Source: Antedon bifida
Taxonomy: Eukaryota; Echinodermata; Crinoidea; Comatulida; Antedonidae
Direction of reading: 5' to 3'
Assembly (NCBI GenBank): GCA_963402885.1
Contig: OY727093.1
Span: 8,195,501-8,259,500, forward strand
Length of the DNA: 64,000 nt
Position numbers and translations under genes: made by a program. Positions 1 to 15,400 of the stretch are shown here, one piece after another. How positions within the stretch are numbered: position 1 is the stretch's first letter; each line of letters opens with the position of its first letter. The notes beneath the pieces are model-generated. The model was not told the DNA's origin and ran no database searches. It saw nothing but the letters and a program-made list of their open reading frames with translations.

Positions 1-454
1 CGACTGGTGATGAATTCATTATATATTATTTGCCAAGATCTGTTTTTTTCCCTTGCTCAGTACAGTAAATTATAACTATGGTTGAACTATTCGAGGCTAG
101 CTAAACCAGGTATTCATCGAACCAGATGTTTGTATAAGTATCTGATTCGATTTGAGAATTTTGGGCTGTATTTCAATCAATTTTCAGATTTTTGAATGAG
201 GAAATATTACTCAACAGCATTTACTAGTCAAATAAAAGTTGAGCCGAAACAAAGTTGCACATATCAAAACGTTACACTAGATCTGCCACTCAAACAATTG
301 CCAATCGAACAAGAAATAAAATTATTAGTTTTCACAACAAGTTCACAAAAAAAGTTCCAATATATGGGAAAGCAGACTGACACTATATTTTAAGCTCATT
401 TCAGAAAAGGTCCATAATTATCTTTTAATAAGCAATTGCTAATAAATGGTATAC

Positions 455-3400
455 CTGGTACAGTTCTCTTGTTTCTATCTGTTTGTATTCGTCGCTTTGG
501 TCTTGGTGACAGTTTTCTAGAAGGTGTGTTTACTGAACATCTAAAAAAAGTATTGAAACAAAATAATAACAGAAACTTCACAAAATATGTTGTTATTTAC
601 CTTTGTCATTGAATATTAAATATTCTATATGTTTTGTTGTTGTTATTTGTATGTTACGAGGGCCCTAAATAATCCGTTTCTATACATATATATATATGAA
701 TAGGCCATCCTGAATAATATGGTCATAAATAAATATAAATAAACTGTTTTTTGGGAGTAGTTTTGGTCCTAGAAACAGAAAAGATTTGAACCTAGAACCT
801 TGGGAAAGTAGCCACTTATCATAACAACAACTCCTTTTTTACCACTATTATCGTTTTATAATTCTCCTGACATATCATTGAAGAAAAATAATTCTCAGAT
901 ATTTGTGCAATTAGATCAAATGTCGGTTTCGGAGACCAGCCTTGGGCATGTGTGATGACCTAGTGGATTGTATGTTAATAATGAATTGAATCATACATAC
1001 CCATCATCATCTGTTTGAGATGATAGAACTTCAATTTGTTGAGCTGGTCTGGCATAAGAATTTGCCAATATATCAGCCATTTTTTGTGCTTCTGCTTGCC
1101 GATCCTGTGATGATTTCTATCAATTAATATAAAACAGAATTCATATTATTCTGAATTGGTTATTCTAATTACCTTTTAGCATGACATTTTCTAAGCTTGT
1201 CTGGTATAAAAGAGTTTAAATTTTTGTGTGCTATTTCTGGTCAGATTTGTGTAGTTTAAATCTGAATATGGTCTACTTTAAGCTGCTAATTCTTTAAGTA
1301 TCAACTGATTGGATAACATTTTTTACACATTTTAAAAAAAATAAAATATATTTTTTTATAATCTAAAATATATATAACTAATAGTACATGTAAAAAGTTC
1401 TGCTAGCATTAGCATATTATGTCTACATAAATTTTATCTCAGGATTCTCAGAATATCAACCTAAATCATATTATTAACGAAAGCAAAGTACAAATATATT
1501 GACAGTGCATTAGAAGAAAATATATTGGTAATAAAAGGTAGCAAAGGTAAATCACAATTTAATGAAATAAACAAACCATTATATATTTATTGCCTTCTGT
1601 AAAGATAGTATTTCAAAAATTCCTAGACAGAAATCATATATTTATTATGACATAAAGAGCAAAATAATCCTTTTAAAATAGATTTTATTTCTAATATAAT
1701 CAATACATACCGTATGCCAGAATGTAATATTTGGCGGGAGAGGTGATGATCTAATATCATTATTACAATTCTCATCAAGATTTTCTGCAATATTCGGTTG
1801 TTGCATTGCCTCTGGTTGGTCAATAAACCTAAACATAATAATGAAAAGTACATAAATAGTAAATACAAATCTTTTACAGTAATTGAAGTAAACTTTTAGC
1901 ATGTACAGAAGAGAGTGTAAAACATTCTCCTACAAATTAGGAGCGACAATCTATTGGCACATTTAGTAAGTTCTCATTCTTTATTTTAGGAGATAAACAT
2001 TATTTCGTTCAGTTTTGACCAGACCCCATCATTGGCTTAAAAAGGACCAACTTTCATTATAGCTTGTAATAAAAAATAAGTAGAATTAAAGTTGATGTTT
2101 CTCATAGACATCTGTATTTTGTAATACATTACCTTGGAGGCTGATTCAAAGTGTCTTCAGGATGGAGAATATTTGGCGTGTGAGCTGGACTGAGCTCCCT
2201 TGATGATGTACACAGTGAATAAGGTTCAGGAGATGGAATAGCTGTATAGAAAACACTATCAGAAGATGAATCTGAATCCTCTTCAGGCAGATGCTCAATC
2301 GCCTGTAAACGGCTAATAGCGTGTTGGCTACAATGACATGGGAGTTTCGTAGGCGTAGAGTGTGCTTCAGCAAAATATGTCTGCGTGCAGAATTTCTCAA
2401 TTGGCGTGCGAAGAAGTTCTGTCTGGGTCGAGACGGAAGATCTTCTATCAAGGTAAGTGGATGAGAGGTCATATGTTGTATTGCGGTTATGGACTGTTTG
2501 TCCTGATTGGTACGGTCTGCTTGTTGACAACAAACGTTTGTCCAAGTCCAATGAAAGTGCAGCTATGAAAGAAGAATAATGAAAATCAAGATATCAATAT
2601 TGTTGTGATGAAATTTAGTGTGGGAAAGATAGTAATATAAGTTATCAGTAACTTTTGTTCTCTGATGTTGTTTTTTTAGTTTTAGACAATTGAATGTATA
2701 CATTCAGTCTGGATTTTAAGGAATGTTTTAGCCTAGGCCTAGGTTGAGAACATTTAACTAATTTAAGGGTACATTGTTTTTCTCTTTTTCTCATAATTAA
2801 CAATAGAACATAAGTTTAAGACAAGAATTGGCTTTATGCATTATTTTTACCAAAAAAATGTAGGGAATATGTTTTTATTATTATTTTTAAAGTCTGACCC
2901 CGATCCATCCATAAATAAAAAAAAACAAGTCTATCCTACAATACTAAAGACCAAAGGAGGTTGGTATTATTTATTGAAAATTCATTTTACGATTATTTAT
3001 ATTGAACTTGACATTGATGTGAAAAGTCATCTGTTACAAACACACACACATCATCTAGAGAAACTATACAGTAGCAGTCCATATTTAGACATCTGGGACT
3101 AATTTAAAATGAAATATGTAAACAATTTCTCTGTTTTTGAAGGGTCATAGTACTTTTATATAATGATATATATTTAGCACAGAGAAAGGCAAAATAATCA
3201 TAGGTAAATCTTTATTATTTTAAAAATTTAATTGACATGTGGATTTATGATTTAAAACAATGGAAGTATGAGGTAAAATATTCTCAAATAACATACATGG
3301 GGTAGGTTTCCAAATTTATTCTACATTCCTGATATCTCAGTATAAAATGTAAAGTGAGTCTTGTATTCATTCTGAATGTAGGGAAATATTGTATATACAT

Positions 3401-6400
3401 TGTATATCATGGCATTATATTGTAGAGTGGCCAGTTCCTTTCCACTCCACCGTATCTTCCCTAGTATTTTGCAACCAGTACATATTTACAGCAGAGCAAA
3501 CTTCTTATCAGGGATTGAACACAGGTCTTTCTGTAAGATAAGTGTCCTACAACTTGACTACCACAACTATCACAGTATACTTACCAACTAAACTAGATGG
3601 AGACTGTTGGTTCTGAAGTGTGGTTTCTGTATCAACTAGGTCAGCAACATTTTGCTGGAATTGAAACTGATTGAAATTCAAGGTTTCCTAAAATAAAATT
3701 TAAAAAATAATGTAGAAAATTGTAGTGTAGCTTGGTGGTATGGGAGAGAGTTTTCATTCAATTTGCTTACAATTTAAAACCTAAACATTGACATGTCACA
3801 GGTCGTTGTCTGGACCTAGAAACCACCAAAAACTGTGCGGAGGAATAGAGTGAGTGTCCCAGGTACCGTGCATGCACACAATCAATTAACAAAACCTAAC
3901 TTGTTCCTAGGAGATTGGTTGTCTCAAATCGAATACTCTCTATGGTGCTTGCCTTCCAACCCCAAGGTCCAAGGTTCTATCCGACCAGGGTTCAATCCTG
4001 ACCTAGTGCCTGGCTTGTAACACACAACTGGTAAAATACTCCACACTCAAAGCCTCAGACTTAGTTTATAAGCATAATAAAGTTTATTCATCCTATAATT
4101 GGCATGTAAATTTGCTGGAGATGATTGTATGAAATACTGTTCAATTTTTTACTTTGAAACTGTATCACTTTAAAATTACGAAGTTTGTCAATAAACAACT
4201 TTAGGTATTGTAAAGTAAGAACCATTGGTCCTGGGAAGCCCTCAGGGTACTCAAACCCAATAAAAAGGTAAACAAAAGTACACAATAAAACATAAAGATA
4301 ATTTAAATTCAAAAGGCATCGATCAAATGGCTCCTACACCGCTGTCCACACAATGTTGCCACAAAAGAATCAAAAGAACTAGTATTATTGGTTACAAGTT
4401 GGCATTCAATTGGGAGTACAACTGACTTTTTAATGGAAGACACTTTATATTACAATATCTCACTTTAGTTCATTGAAAAAAACTATGCATAGTTATATTC
4501 ATTATACACCAAAGTAAAAAGTAAGAGTTAGGAATGTTTTAATTAGCTACGTCATATCAAAGGCATTACAACCAAAGAAGGTTGATTTGTATATTGTAAA
4601 ATCTTATATCAGCAACACAATTCATGTCTATTTTAAACACTTATGAGAAAGAGCATAAAAAGATTGCGAGCACTATTTAAAATTACTTAGCACATATTGC
4701 AAACAAATTGTTTTTTAATTGACATTTAGGGTGTAAACACGACGAGCAAGAGTAATTACTTTGGGCTACTGATTGGTATTTCAAAGGAAGATAGGTTTTT
4801 AAACCCTTTATAAGTATGGAAAGAAATCATTATATCAAATCTAAACTTGAATTTTCATCATCTTATTTAGGTATCCTCTGCTTATTATCCCACAGAATAT
4901 AAATAAAGTTATTCCAATTTAGTAGTTCAATATTTATTTGGAGGCCTCTTGATCAGTGGCATATACTACACAAGCTTTATTGAAAATTTCTGGTGCCTTT
5001 TTTTGAAACTGTATGTTTTAAAGAAATGCAAATGTACAAACTAGCCTCTAAATATTTGAACTTATATGCAGACACCACTCTCACCTTTCAATTTTCATTT
5101 CTCTTTATTTCAGACTTCATCTCATATACATAAAATAAACAGTACATAATTAACAACAAGGCCATATACATGGCTGCAGTCGTGTGTGCAAATTTGAGTT
5201 AGTGTTTACGACCGACCACTGACCGACCGACCGACCGACCGACCAACCAACCAACCAACCAACCAACCGACCGACATAGTGACCTAAACATTAACAGGAT
5301 ACTGTATAGAAGAATAACAAAGTTTACAGAATCTTTTCTCTGTAGAGTTAGGGAATGGTCAGTGGCGTAAAAGTGATTCTTATGTGGTTCTACCCAGGGG
5401 TTTTCTACTCTGAAATTGTGCGAATATTTATCCCCATATGTGTCAATCAATTTGTAGACTACCTTCCTATTTTTTTTGTTATTGTACTACTTGTTTTCCT
5501 ACATATTAAATATTAAGATATCTGATAAAAATCATGAGATATATTAAAGAAAGTTTGTTCAGAATTTCTGATTTCGGATTGCCTTTGTTGTTAACTCTGG
5601 GAATTAATACAATGTTAATAAACATTAGTACTTAACTGTTTACATTTCATCAACATTTTTTTTTTACAATTCACAAAAGACAATCTCAAAAGACACATTG
5701 AAATTGTGATACGCATTCGCAATGCACGTTTGCTTGGGAATTACTTATCGTCTTAACGGTCTTATCGTATTACCGTCTCAAAACTCGTTGATAAGTAACT
5801 GATATCGTAATCTTCACAACCGCTGCGATTTCTTAGCCGATAAACTTTATTCTTAATCACCACGGAATCGACTACAGTATTACAACTTATCAAGGTGAGG
5901 GAAAGGGGTAAAATCTTATTAACGTAGTAAAACTTAAAAGTATGTTTGATTCCTGGTTCGAATGAACTTTACACTAACATTCTAATTTTTTACCAGATGT
6001 TTAATGTTATACTTAATCAATGTCTTTAAACTACATTATTTATAGTTGAATTAACATTCAGAAAGCCATTTTGTATGAATATAAAATAAACAGTACCGCG
6101 CACTATAAAAGACTCCAACAATAAGGAAATTGAAAATGCGTTAGTACAAACATAGGTATATTACTGTACTTCATGCTACAATGTACAGCACAAAGAAACA
6201 GATTCTGAACCAATTACCAATATATAAAGTATTACCTGCCATAGTAAAATATCACAGAAAGTAAAGTAGACAATCTTACTGCTATCTAATAAGCATCTCC
6301 TTTTAAATATTGATCCCTTTTAATCTAGACAGATGATCTTATCAAACTCATATAGCTTAATGGATTAATTATCACTATTGATATCAGCATTACCATGGGA

Positions 6401-9400
6401 AATTAAACTTATGTAGCAACAGTTATTGTATTTTTATGTTAATTTCAGCATTAGTAAAAAAAAATATTTTAAGTAGTCCAGTATTTGTTAATACCAATCC
6501 CAGGATATATGAATACAATAAACAGGAAAGAAGGAGACCCTTAGCAAAACAAATATAATGGTGTGTTTCTGCTGAGTGACTCCAAATAACCATTTATTTT
6601 TAAATAGATAGATAGATAGATAGACATTCATAAAGAGACCTGACTATGTTTCTGTTGAATGTTGTTCTTCTGCACAAACGGAAAACTCTATGGGAGGTAA
6701 TTTATAAACAATCATCATAAGTAATTGACACTCCTTTGTCTACATCACACTTTCGAGTAGTATATAAAATAAATTTCAATTCATCTGTCCGTAATGACTG
6801 AGGCAGAGTTGGACACCAGGGTAAAAAATCCTAAGTTTTTATCTGAGAACATGCGTGTTACCACTAAGAACTCGAGGAGATCAAAGAGAGTCTTGAACCT
6901 GTGCCTATTTTATGGCTATTGATTACAGTGCCCCGTCTCGGCCAGTCAACTCATCATGAGAAATCTACATCACAAATCGGAAAGCACCCTTTCTACAATT
7001 ATTTACCAATTGAGCAGCAGCAACATATCAGTGATAATAACCAATATGATTACAGTTTCAAATATGAATTTGTTTATTCAAAATGTAAAATGACTTTATA
7101 ATCATAAACTTACCAATGAGGCAATCTTAGATTTTTGTTTTGCTAGCTGTGTTTGTAATTCTGATAGTTGTCTCCCCACCTTATCCTTAACAGACTGTCC
7201 CTGTAGTTGGTCAACAAACTCCTGTAGGAAAGAACATAATAAGTGATCGGCAGTTTTAGTTATTATGAATCTAACCTTCTTTCTCACAACAAAAACAACT
7301 CTACTTTTAAAGATGTGTAAAATCTTTGTGTACTATGTACACGTAAAAATGAAAGTTAAAAAAAAAATTATTTTTATCTTTAAACAAATAGTGTTGAAAA
7401 TAATTACTACAAAAATGTGAAAATGAAAATGCGTCTTTGTAGCTCATTTTAAAGTATAAGACACTCTTTGTTTCCAAAAGATTATTGTGAACACACTCCT
7501 TCGACTGTTATAGAAATTCTGAATATCAAGCCTATAGCCTGTCTGTGGTTTGTATATTTACATTGTCTACGGAGCTATGCGTGACAAACATGTACAGAAA
7601 AAGATGTCGTTTTTTACTGGACATATTTTTTTTCTGTGCACATGAAAATTTAAAAAAAAAACCCTGTAAATATTCTGGCAACAGATTGAACGGGGAGGGG
7701 GAGTAAATTTTATGACCCAACATGTAATTTAGCGGTTCTTCTTTCCAAATAAAATATTATCTTTTTCTGCTAAAGTTCAATGTTGCATGTACTTTTTAGA
7801 GATAGAATCTTACAGTAATTTATACAATATGACCCAAAGTCATGAACTTTATTAAAAAAAAATGTTTATATATCAACAGGATGGCTGCATTGTCACCTGT
7901 TTCAGCATAGAATAGTCAGCTGCTACATTTAAACACAACAATAGACTTTTACCAATTTTAGATCACTGCTGTATTCAACCTTGTAACAAATTTAAATAAT
8001 TCAAAATGTATTAGGAACTACATTGTAAATGAAATAAGGTAGACTAATATATTTGAACAGGAGAATGCTCATGGAATAACTATCAACCTATATTTTTTCT
8101 TTACAATATTTAGTTTTATATAGGTTAATAAGTTGTAAAACTAACATATAATACCAGCAAGTATACAAATGAAACCTCCTTCCACTAAACATAAAGACCT
8201 TGCCACACACAATCTATATCACAATTACAAATTGTGGGTATAGGTGTATTCAAGCCTTGTCTACACTATCAAACTTTATGTGACAAAAAAATGTGATGTG
8301 CTCATATATGGACAGGATGATGTCATATCAATATCATATTTGGGCATATCACTACCATATTTGTCAAACTAGTTTGATAGTGTAGACAGCTGAGCTTTAG
8401 AAGGGGGTGAGGAATCCTCCACCTTTAATTTTGAATGTGGAAAAAGGAACACTTAATTGGGATGGGAGAATCAAGACCCACGTTTTCCCTCTTTCCCAAC
8501 ATTCCCAGATCAGCACATTTTATATTACCCATTGTCAAACACTATACATTTCCTTGAATTTGTTTGATATATAGGTAACACCTGCTATGACACAAAGCTG
8601 TAGATATACAGTACAACCTATTGTACCTATAAAATGCATGAAAAAGAAACCATAAAGAAAATGATAATTAGCATCATCATTGAATGATCGTCCCATCCTT
8701 GCAGTTACAAAACAGTTTACCAGCAAGTACCAAGTGCTAAAAGAATATCAAGGCCATTGTATTGCCATTACCAAGGGTGTAAAATGTAGGCTATTACTGA
8801 TTGTTTCCTGCTATTAAATTCTTTTGTTGTATTCAACAATTTTATTTATCCCATCATGGACCTCTATAATAGGCTAATGATCCTACTTCCAAATATATCC
8901 TTGAGAGTTGAAGATTTTATTAACTAATTAACAGTGGAACTCGTACAAGTGTTATTTCTAATGCATGATACACTCATCTTCAATAACATACTATAATGAA
9001 CTGTACTTAAAAATGTTGTGCAAACTTTCAAAAAGCATGATTGAGATGTTTACACACACAAGTCCTGTTTTTAAGTGCCAGATACCATGTGGTCTCTATT
9101 TCAAAATGTAGCTGTTAATTTTTCGTTTACTTCATGGCTTCTATATGCCTGTCACCCATGGGTAAAGAAAGTATGATTAATTACTGAACACATCATCAGC
9201 TGACTATGAATGAAGAACTGGACTTTCTCTTTTAAAAGTGGTCGAACAAACATGATTTGTTAATCGTTAATTATTTCTGAATAAATCAAATATCAATATT
9301 TGAGTAACATAACAAGACGATAAATGTATATATACCAGTGTGTTAGTAAATTAATTAGTTTAGTTAAGAAGTAACAACAGTGTTCTCCCCAGGATTCACA

Positions 9401-12400
9401 TCAAGCGTCACGCTTCCCCCCCCCCCCACGCGGGGGGAGGGGGACCATTCCGACACTAAGTACGTGAGTCACAGCCCCACCATGGTTGGGGCTGTGGCGA
9501 AGCGATTTTTGGTAATTGACACCCTAGATGGCCGGAAATGGTACTCTCGCACGTAACATTCATGTTGAGTGACACCTCTAGTTTGTCCGGAAACAACACT
9601 TATAGCGCGCTAGCAAACAGCAAAACGATCATAGCCTACTTTTTCCGCCGGTAAACATACGCGATAAGAAACATTTTTAGCGTTCATTACGAACGTCAGG
9701 GGGAAGTCCCCAATGAAAAAAAAATATGCCTACTCATCAGTAGGACAACTCTGTAGTTGGTCGGAAAGGACACTTCATAGCGCGCTAGCAAACAGCACGA
9801 TCGTAGCCTAGCCTACTTTTTCCGCCGGTAAACATACGCGATAAGAAACATTTTTTGCGTTCATTACGAACGTCAAGGAGAAGTCCCCAACGAAGGCGGC
9901 TAGCTCGATTATTGAGGCGGGGGTGGTGCGACTTTAATACTTTCAGTGACCTCCGATCGAGGAACGTTTTTAGCTTGATTATTAAAAGTGTATACCCCTG
10001 TATTTTAATGTACGTAACTATCTATACCACGATTTACCACGCACACGGCGGCCGGGACGATAATGTTTTGGTTTACACAAATTATGTTCGATGTTTTGTC
10101 TACTGTGTAGCGTTTAGGGAAATCCCTTGCAACGAAGACAGGCGATAGTTTTGCGTCTCGTCTGAGTCGTGTAAACAAATCTTCTTGACATTATTTTCTA
10201 TCTACTTCAGTGGTTTTTATTGTGGTAAAACTCGGGAAGGGCACTCACGGCCAACGCAAAAAAGGGCAGGCCAGTAGTGGCCGTGGGTGCTGTTCATTTT
10301 CGAGGGCATTGAGGCCAACTGGGAGGGCACCGACGGCACTGGCCGCGGTAAAATTCGAGGCCTGTAACGTTACCGACGAAAGAGTAAATCCCACCGATCC
10401 ATAGAGAGTCGATTCAGTGTGATATTGAAAATATCATTGATATTTATTTTTTTATTTTTTAATACACATAACGTTTTTACAAGAAAAACAATACAATCAA
10501 TCACTGTTTTATTTACAATATACAAGTTACCGCATTTTTTAGACGATTCAGACAACAGCCAATACTAGAGAGATCGAAAGAGAGACATGGCAGTAACAAA
10601 ACACGTGTTTACATCTCTCGACGGCGGCCGGTGGTGAAAGCGCGTCTCAGTTGTTATAACACCAGTCTTTTGTTTCTTGGCTTGTGGTCATGTCACGTGT
10701 CTCGTATGCATTAGGCTCTTTATGCATGCCGCGCCTCAGCTCTAGAAAGTACCTGCCTGTTATTAATCTATTTTTAGATTGGTTGTGGTTGATATTTTTA
10801 AGCGTCACGGATAAGGTTTTAAGCGTCACGGCCGACCGTAAAGCGTCACGGTATAGAACCCAAGCGTCACGGTACCGTGACGCTTCAAAGGCCTGGGGAG
10901 AACACTGAACAATAATAATATTTGAGTTTATGAGTACAAATATCCACTAAAACATTTTTCAGTAACATTCTTCTCTCTTAAGACTAAGAGCCAAGTTATG
11001 TCATTGCCAGCATTTATACAGGCGCCGATATTCTATACATGACAGGAATATTATGATTTACACCGGATCTACAAGTTTCCTATCTGAAATGACTTTTTCT
11101 ACCGCAGGAACCATGGTGAGAGTTGGCCACGAACCCATACCACTGAAGCAACTAAGGATTTAATACAGCCTCCCCCTGTCGTAACCACATAAGCATGAAT
11201 CATGTAGTAAAAGTAGACAAACTCAGAAATACTTTGACAACAGATTCTTGTCATTTTCCACATTATACAACAACCTGTAAGACCTGATCTTTACTGTAAA
11301 CTATGGTTTCAGGTTTGGAATTCCTCTAAGTCATGGTTCATGCTGTGCGCCAGCAGGGTTAGAATTAGGTCAATATTATCATAGCACTATGAAATCTTGT
11401 TTTCACAAGTTATTGGCAAAGACATAATGTGGAAACATATTATTACTATAGTAATTGGGTAGGCAGACATGTTTTGTATCTGGCTTACAGATCTCGGGCT
11501 TAACATAACAAATATACTCATAGCTGGGCTTAAGGTGCAGACAGGCTAAATACATTAATCTCATGGGCTAACCATCATATAAATATTAATCCCTAGGTAT
11601 TAATTTTAATTTTTGAAAATTGAAAGTTTCTGTTACATTGCAATGTGGGACAAAAAGGCCCTAAAGAAATTTTACAGTAGTATTAAAGTTTATACTTATT
11701 TATTGCCTTACTTATAATTATATATAGGCCTATATCTACCTATCAGTATATTAAAATAGCGTTTTTGTTTGCTACAAATGTTTGTTATTGCAAACACATG
11801 GGGTATCAAAATGACGAGATGGTCCTGGGACGATTTAAAACTACATTTAAATATTTGATAATGACCATTAACATATTCCACATCCTTTTTAGGTAAGAAT
11901 AAAAATCATTATTATTCATGAAGTGCCAATGGTTAGGATATCAACAAGATCATGTTAGAAACTCTTTACCAGGGGTTACCAGCTGTGGTATGATTACAGG
12001 AACCAATGGTGGTTTACTGAAGGTCAAAATCATGTGTAACTTGTTGCTATAAAGCATTCCTATTGAATGCCAGATGAATGTTGTAGTAGTAGGTGGTTTA
12101 TGCTAACACTTTCCTATAGAGTGGTATGCGGCGTACGAAACATAAATTAGCAGGCCTGAAGATAATCTGTGTATCAACAGTTAGGCAATATGTGCACCTG
12201 TATGATCACATCATCACTATACAAACAAAGGCAACTTGTATAAAAATTAGAAGAGGTTTACTATGCATCTACATTCTCTATTTGATTATCACAATCAGGA
12301 AACCTGTGATGAAAATAGTAAGGTAATAAAAAGAAAGAAAAACTAGGTTTGTAGCTGGTTATGTTGTAGTCAACTGAAAGCAAAAGTCTGCAACATTTTT

Positions 12401-15400
12401 ATAAAAACGGAAATGTATCACAAAAAATATGTTTAAAAAATAAAGATACAGGAATTGGCTTGTCATCTGTGGTCCACTGTTTTAATTGTCAATAGTGTAA
12501 TGAAATAGGAGGTGAGCTGGGTTTCGTAATTATTTCTGTAACTTAATGAATGAAACCTATTTGTTTCCTCTTCACATATTTTAAAGAAAAATACATTTTT
12601 TAAGTTGCTCTCCTGAACCTTAATAAAACTGTAAAAAATGAAAATATTATACGGTATACCTCAAAACACCACACACATGTGTATCAATTTAATTCTTCAC
12701 ATCAACCAAACTATAGGAAACCAATTAACTAAACAAACCCAAAACTTACATGAAATACAGTTTCCAATATTTATAAATCCTTTGCAATTAAATAATGTCC
12801 AAAATTTGCCAAAAAGAGAAGTTTAAGCCAAGGTTAAGAGTCTCTGACACTACTAGACTTGAATGGAATGTGTTTTCAACTCAACCCTTGATCAGCCAGG
12901 AAGAACTTTTTCAATGGAATGTACCATTTACCTACAGGGTTTTCGGTGAAATTTTAGACTTTTTTTGCATGCATGGGTGAACACAAAGGAAACAAAATAC
13001 TATAAAGGACACTGACCTTGCTATAGTGGGTAACAGAAATTTATTTTGTTTTTAAATATTATTTTAATAAGTAATAAATTATTAGCTACCACATAATTTT
13101 TGTAATTTCCTAATTTTCTTTTTTGTTAATTTTCATTAACATTTATAAGTAATTTTCAGTATGGTATTGGTACAGTATTAAATCAGTATGGCTATACAAC
13201 ACTATGACTAAAGTACATCCTAGTAGTTTACACAGGTGCAGCAGATACAACAACGAGGTGTGAATATGAAATTAAATAAAAATATACAATGTTTCCAATT
13301 GAACAACCTTCTAAAAACAAGGGCATGTTCTCAACCCTTACCAGACTATTTATCGAATCGGCCCTGATAATCAATAGATTTATTTTGACAACATTCATAC
13401 CCAGATTTTAATAGTCAGTACATCTAGTGAGATACTAATAAAGTTAATAAAGATTACACGTTCATTAGAAGGACTACTAAAAAGAAATTGGTATACTTTT
13501 GTACATTGATTGATCCACATACAATAGAGGGCAGTATACCTGTATAAAACTTTTTTTTTCAAAAACTACAGCTAAACTGTAACAAAATGGATGCCTAGGC
13601 AATTTCAAAAGAAAAAAATCGAAAGCCGAAGTGCAGATAGTTTTGAATTCCTCCTTAGTCTCGGTCAACTTAAATAGTAGGTTCATATAAAACAGAAAGC
13701 AGTCATTGAGCTTGTATTATGCACTACCTACCTAACTTGGATTGAAACTACATTTTGTGCAATATAAACCTTTAGAGTGTTGTGTCTATGTTGTGATAGA
13801 ATTTTAGGGGTGACCCTTTGAGAAAGTGATCAAAAGTTGTTTTTGTCTCAACATTTCTGGTTTATTATAGATACAGAAACGTTAAAGACATTCTAAACTA
13901 ACTTCATTCTTTATTTTATTTCATTTCATTATGTTGTATCGCAAACCTTATACTATATCATTAGAGAGCTGGAAAATCCACTGCAGACAATGTGGATTTT
14001 GCAATCAAAGTGGTCGAAATTTTTATAAGGATTAAGTTGGATGTAATACTATGTGAGTCAACCCCCATGCTTCTCTACAGGATATCAAAATGGGTAAATA
14101 AAACATAACATACTCAGTCATGTAAGGATGACATATCTATAAATTAATGTAAAACATATGTTTTTACCTGACTTTCATTACTAGAGCAATCGCTACAAGA
14201 CACCAAACTCATAATTCCTTTCAAGTCTGTGTGATGCTCGGTCATTTTAAGTGCCAGTAAGTTCTAAAAAAGCAACAAAAAAAACCAACTTTTTATTTAA
14301 ATATATTATTTGGCTTCCAGAAAGGGAACGGAATGTTCACTGGGTATTCAAATTGTTTATACATTAACTTCGTACACAAAAAAATGTACTATTTAACAAC
14401 CGTTGAATAATGTGTACTATTGCACGCTATGTGATCCAAAATCGTCCAATCAAATGACACAAATTTATTTAGGTGTTATATATGTATATTAAGTTCTTCT
14501 GGGGCCCCAGACATATCATGTTATGGTAACTTTGTTGCTTTTGGGGTCCCAGGACATTTTTGATGATGTCGAATAAATAAATGAATTTACATATACCTGA
14601 ATTTGTGTTGGCTGCACTAATGTAATTTATAGAAATCAAAACAAGATTGCTGGTAAGTGATTAATTCGGACAGTTGCAACATTTCCTAAAGATTAGTTTC
14701 TTGTTTTTTCATTAGAGACTTTAAGATGCTACAAGTAAAGTATTTGCTAGGATTTGTCTTGTCTAATCTAATCCCGTTTAAATAATCTTTATTCCATCTT
14801 GTTTTTAAATAAATAATTCAATAACAATAATAATACCTTACGATAACAGAAAATAATAACAGGTTATTATTTATTATTACTATAGTAAAGAAAGGTTATT
14901 CCTAATAGGACATACAGTTAAAGCAATGTCCTAGAGGATTGGTCATCACTAGACAATAGACTAGTGATGTGAACAATTATAGATTATCATCAGTTATAAT
15001 ACTACAAATTCTTAATGTCTGGTTTTCGATAAATAATTTTATTCCGAATGCGTTTTAATGGTAAAAAGTGGCAGGTTTTGGACCTCAGCAAACACCTTTT
15101 TTTTCCAGTATTGGGTTGACTGTATAATTAAATAGTTACTAATTAAGGCAAAGCTTTATAGATGGCTATAATGACTTAATTGCACAATAGATAAAAACAT
15201 AACAAAACCAGTAGGCCTACCTCCAATGTATTATATTGCTTCTTGCTCTCCTGCACTTCTTCTTCTATTTGATTTATTTCCGATTCCAACTTCAAGATGC
15301 ATTCTGAAATTCAAAGTTATTTAAAGACACAGATATTACTGACAATAAATTTTAGGAGAGTACAGTAATACAAATTTACAAGTAAACGTAAAAAAAAATA

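Larger units (their letters stand above)
3688..7113 (-). other. Intron of the KASH5/LRMP-like gene (3.4 kb)
   Basis: Phase 0 on both sides. Apart from the tRNA-Gly-like relic, the GACC repeat and the GATA tract, nothing was recognised; the CpG-richer stretch at 5700-5880 has no identifiable content. Confidence 0.6.
7222..14167 (-). other. Largest intron of the KASH5/LRMP-like gene (6.9 kb)
   Basis: Phase 0 on both sides, so no missing exon is required. It holds the 1.53-kb DNA transposon (9378-10907) and one family A element (8252-8399). The rest is AT-rich sequence without recognisable content. Confidence 0.6.

Noticed and set aside
2362-2568. Plus-strand ORF over the large coding exon near 2.1-2.6 kb
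   Set aside because: It is the reverse shadow of a phased minus-strand exon with good splice sites.
9855-10148. 97-codon plus-strand ORF (Arg-rich start)
   Set aside because: It lies inside the GC-rich transposon, overlaps its internal duplication, and resembles no transposase.
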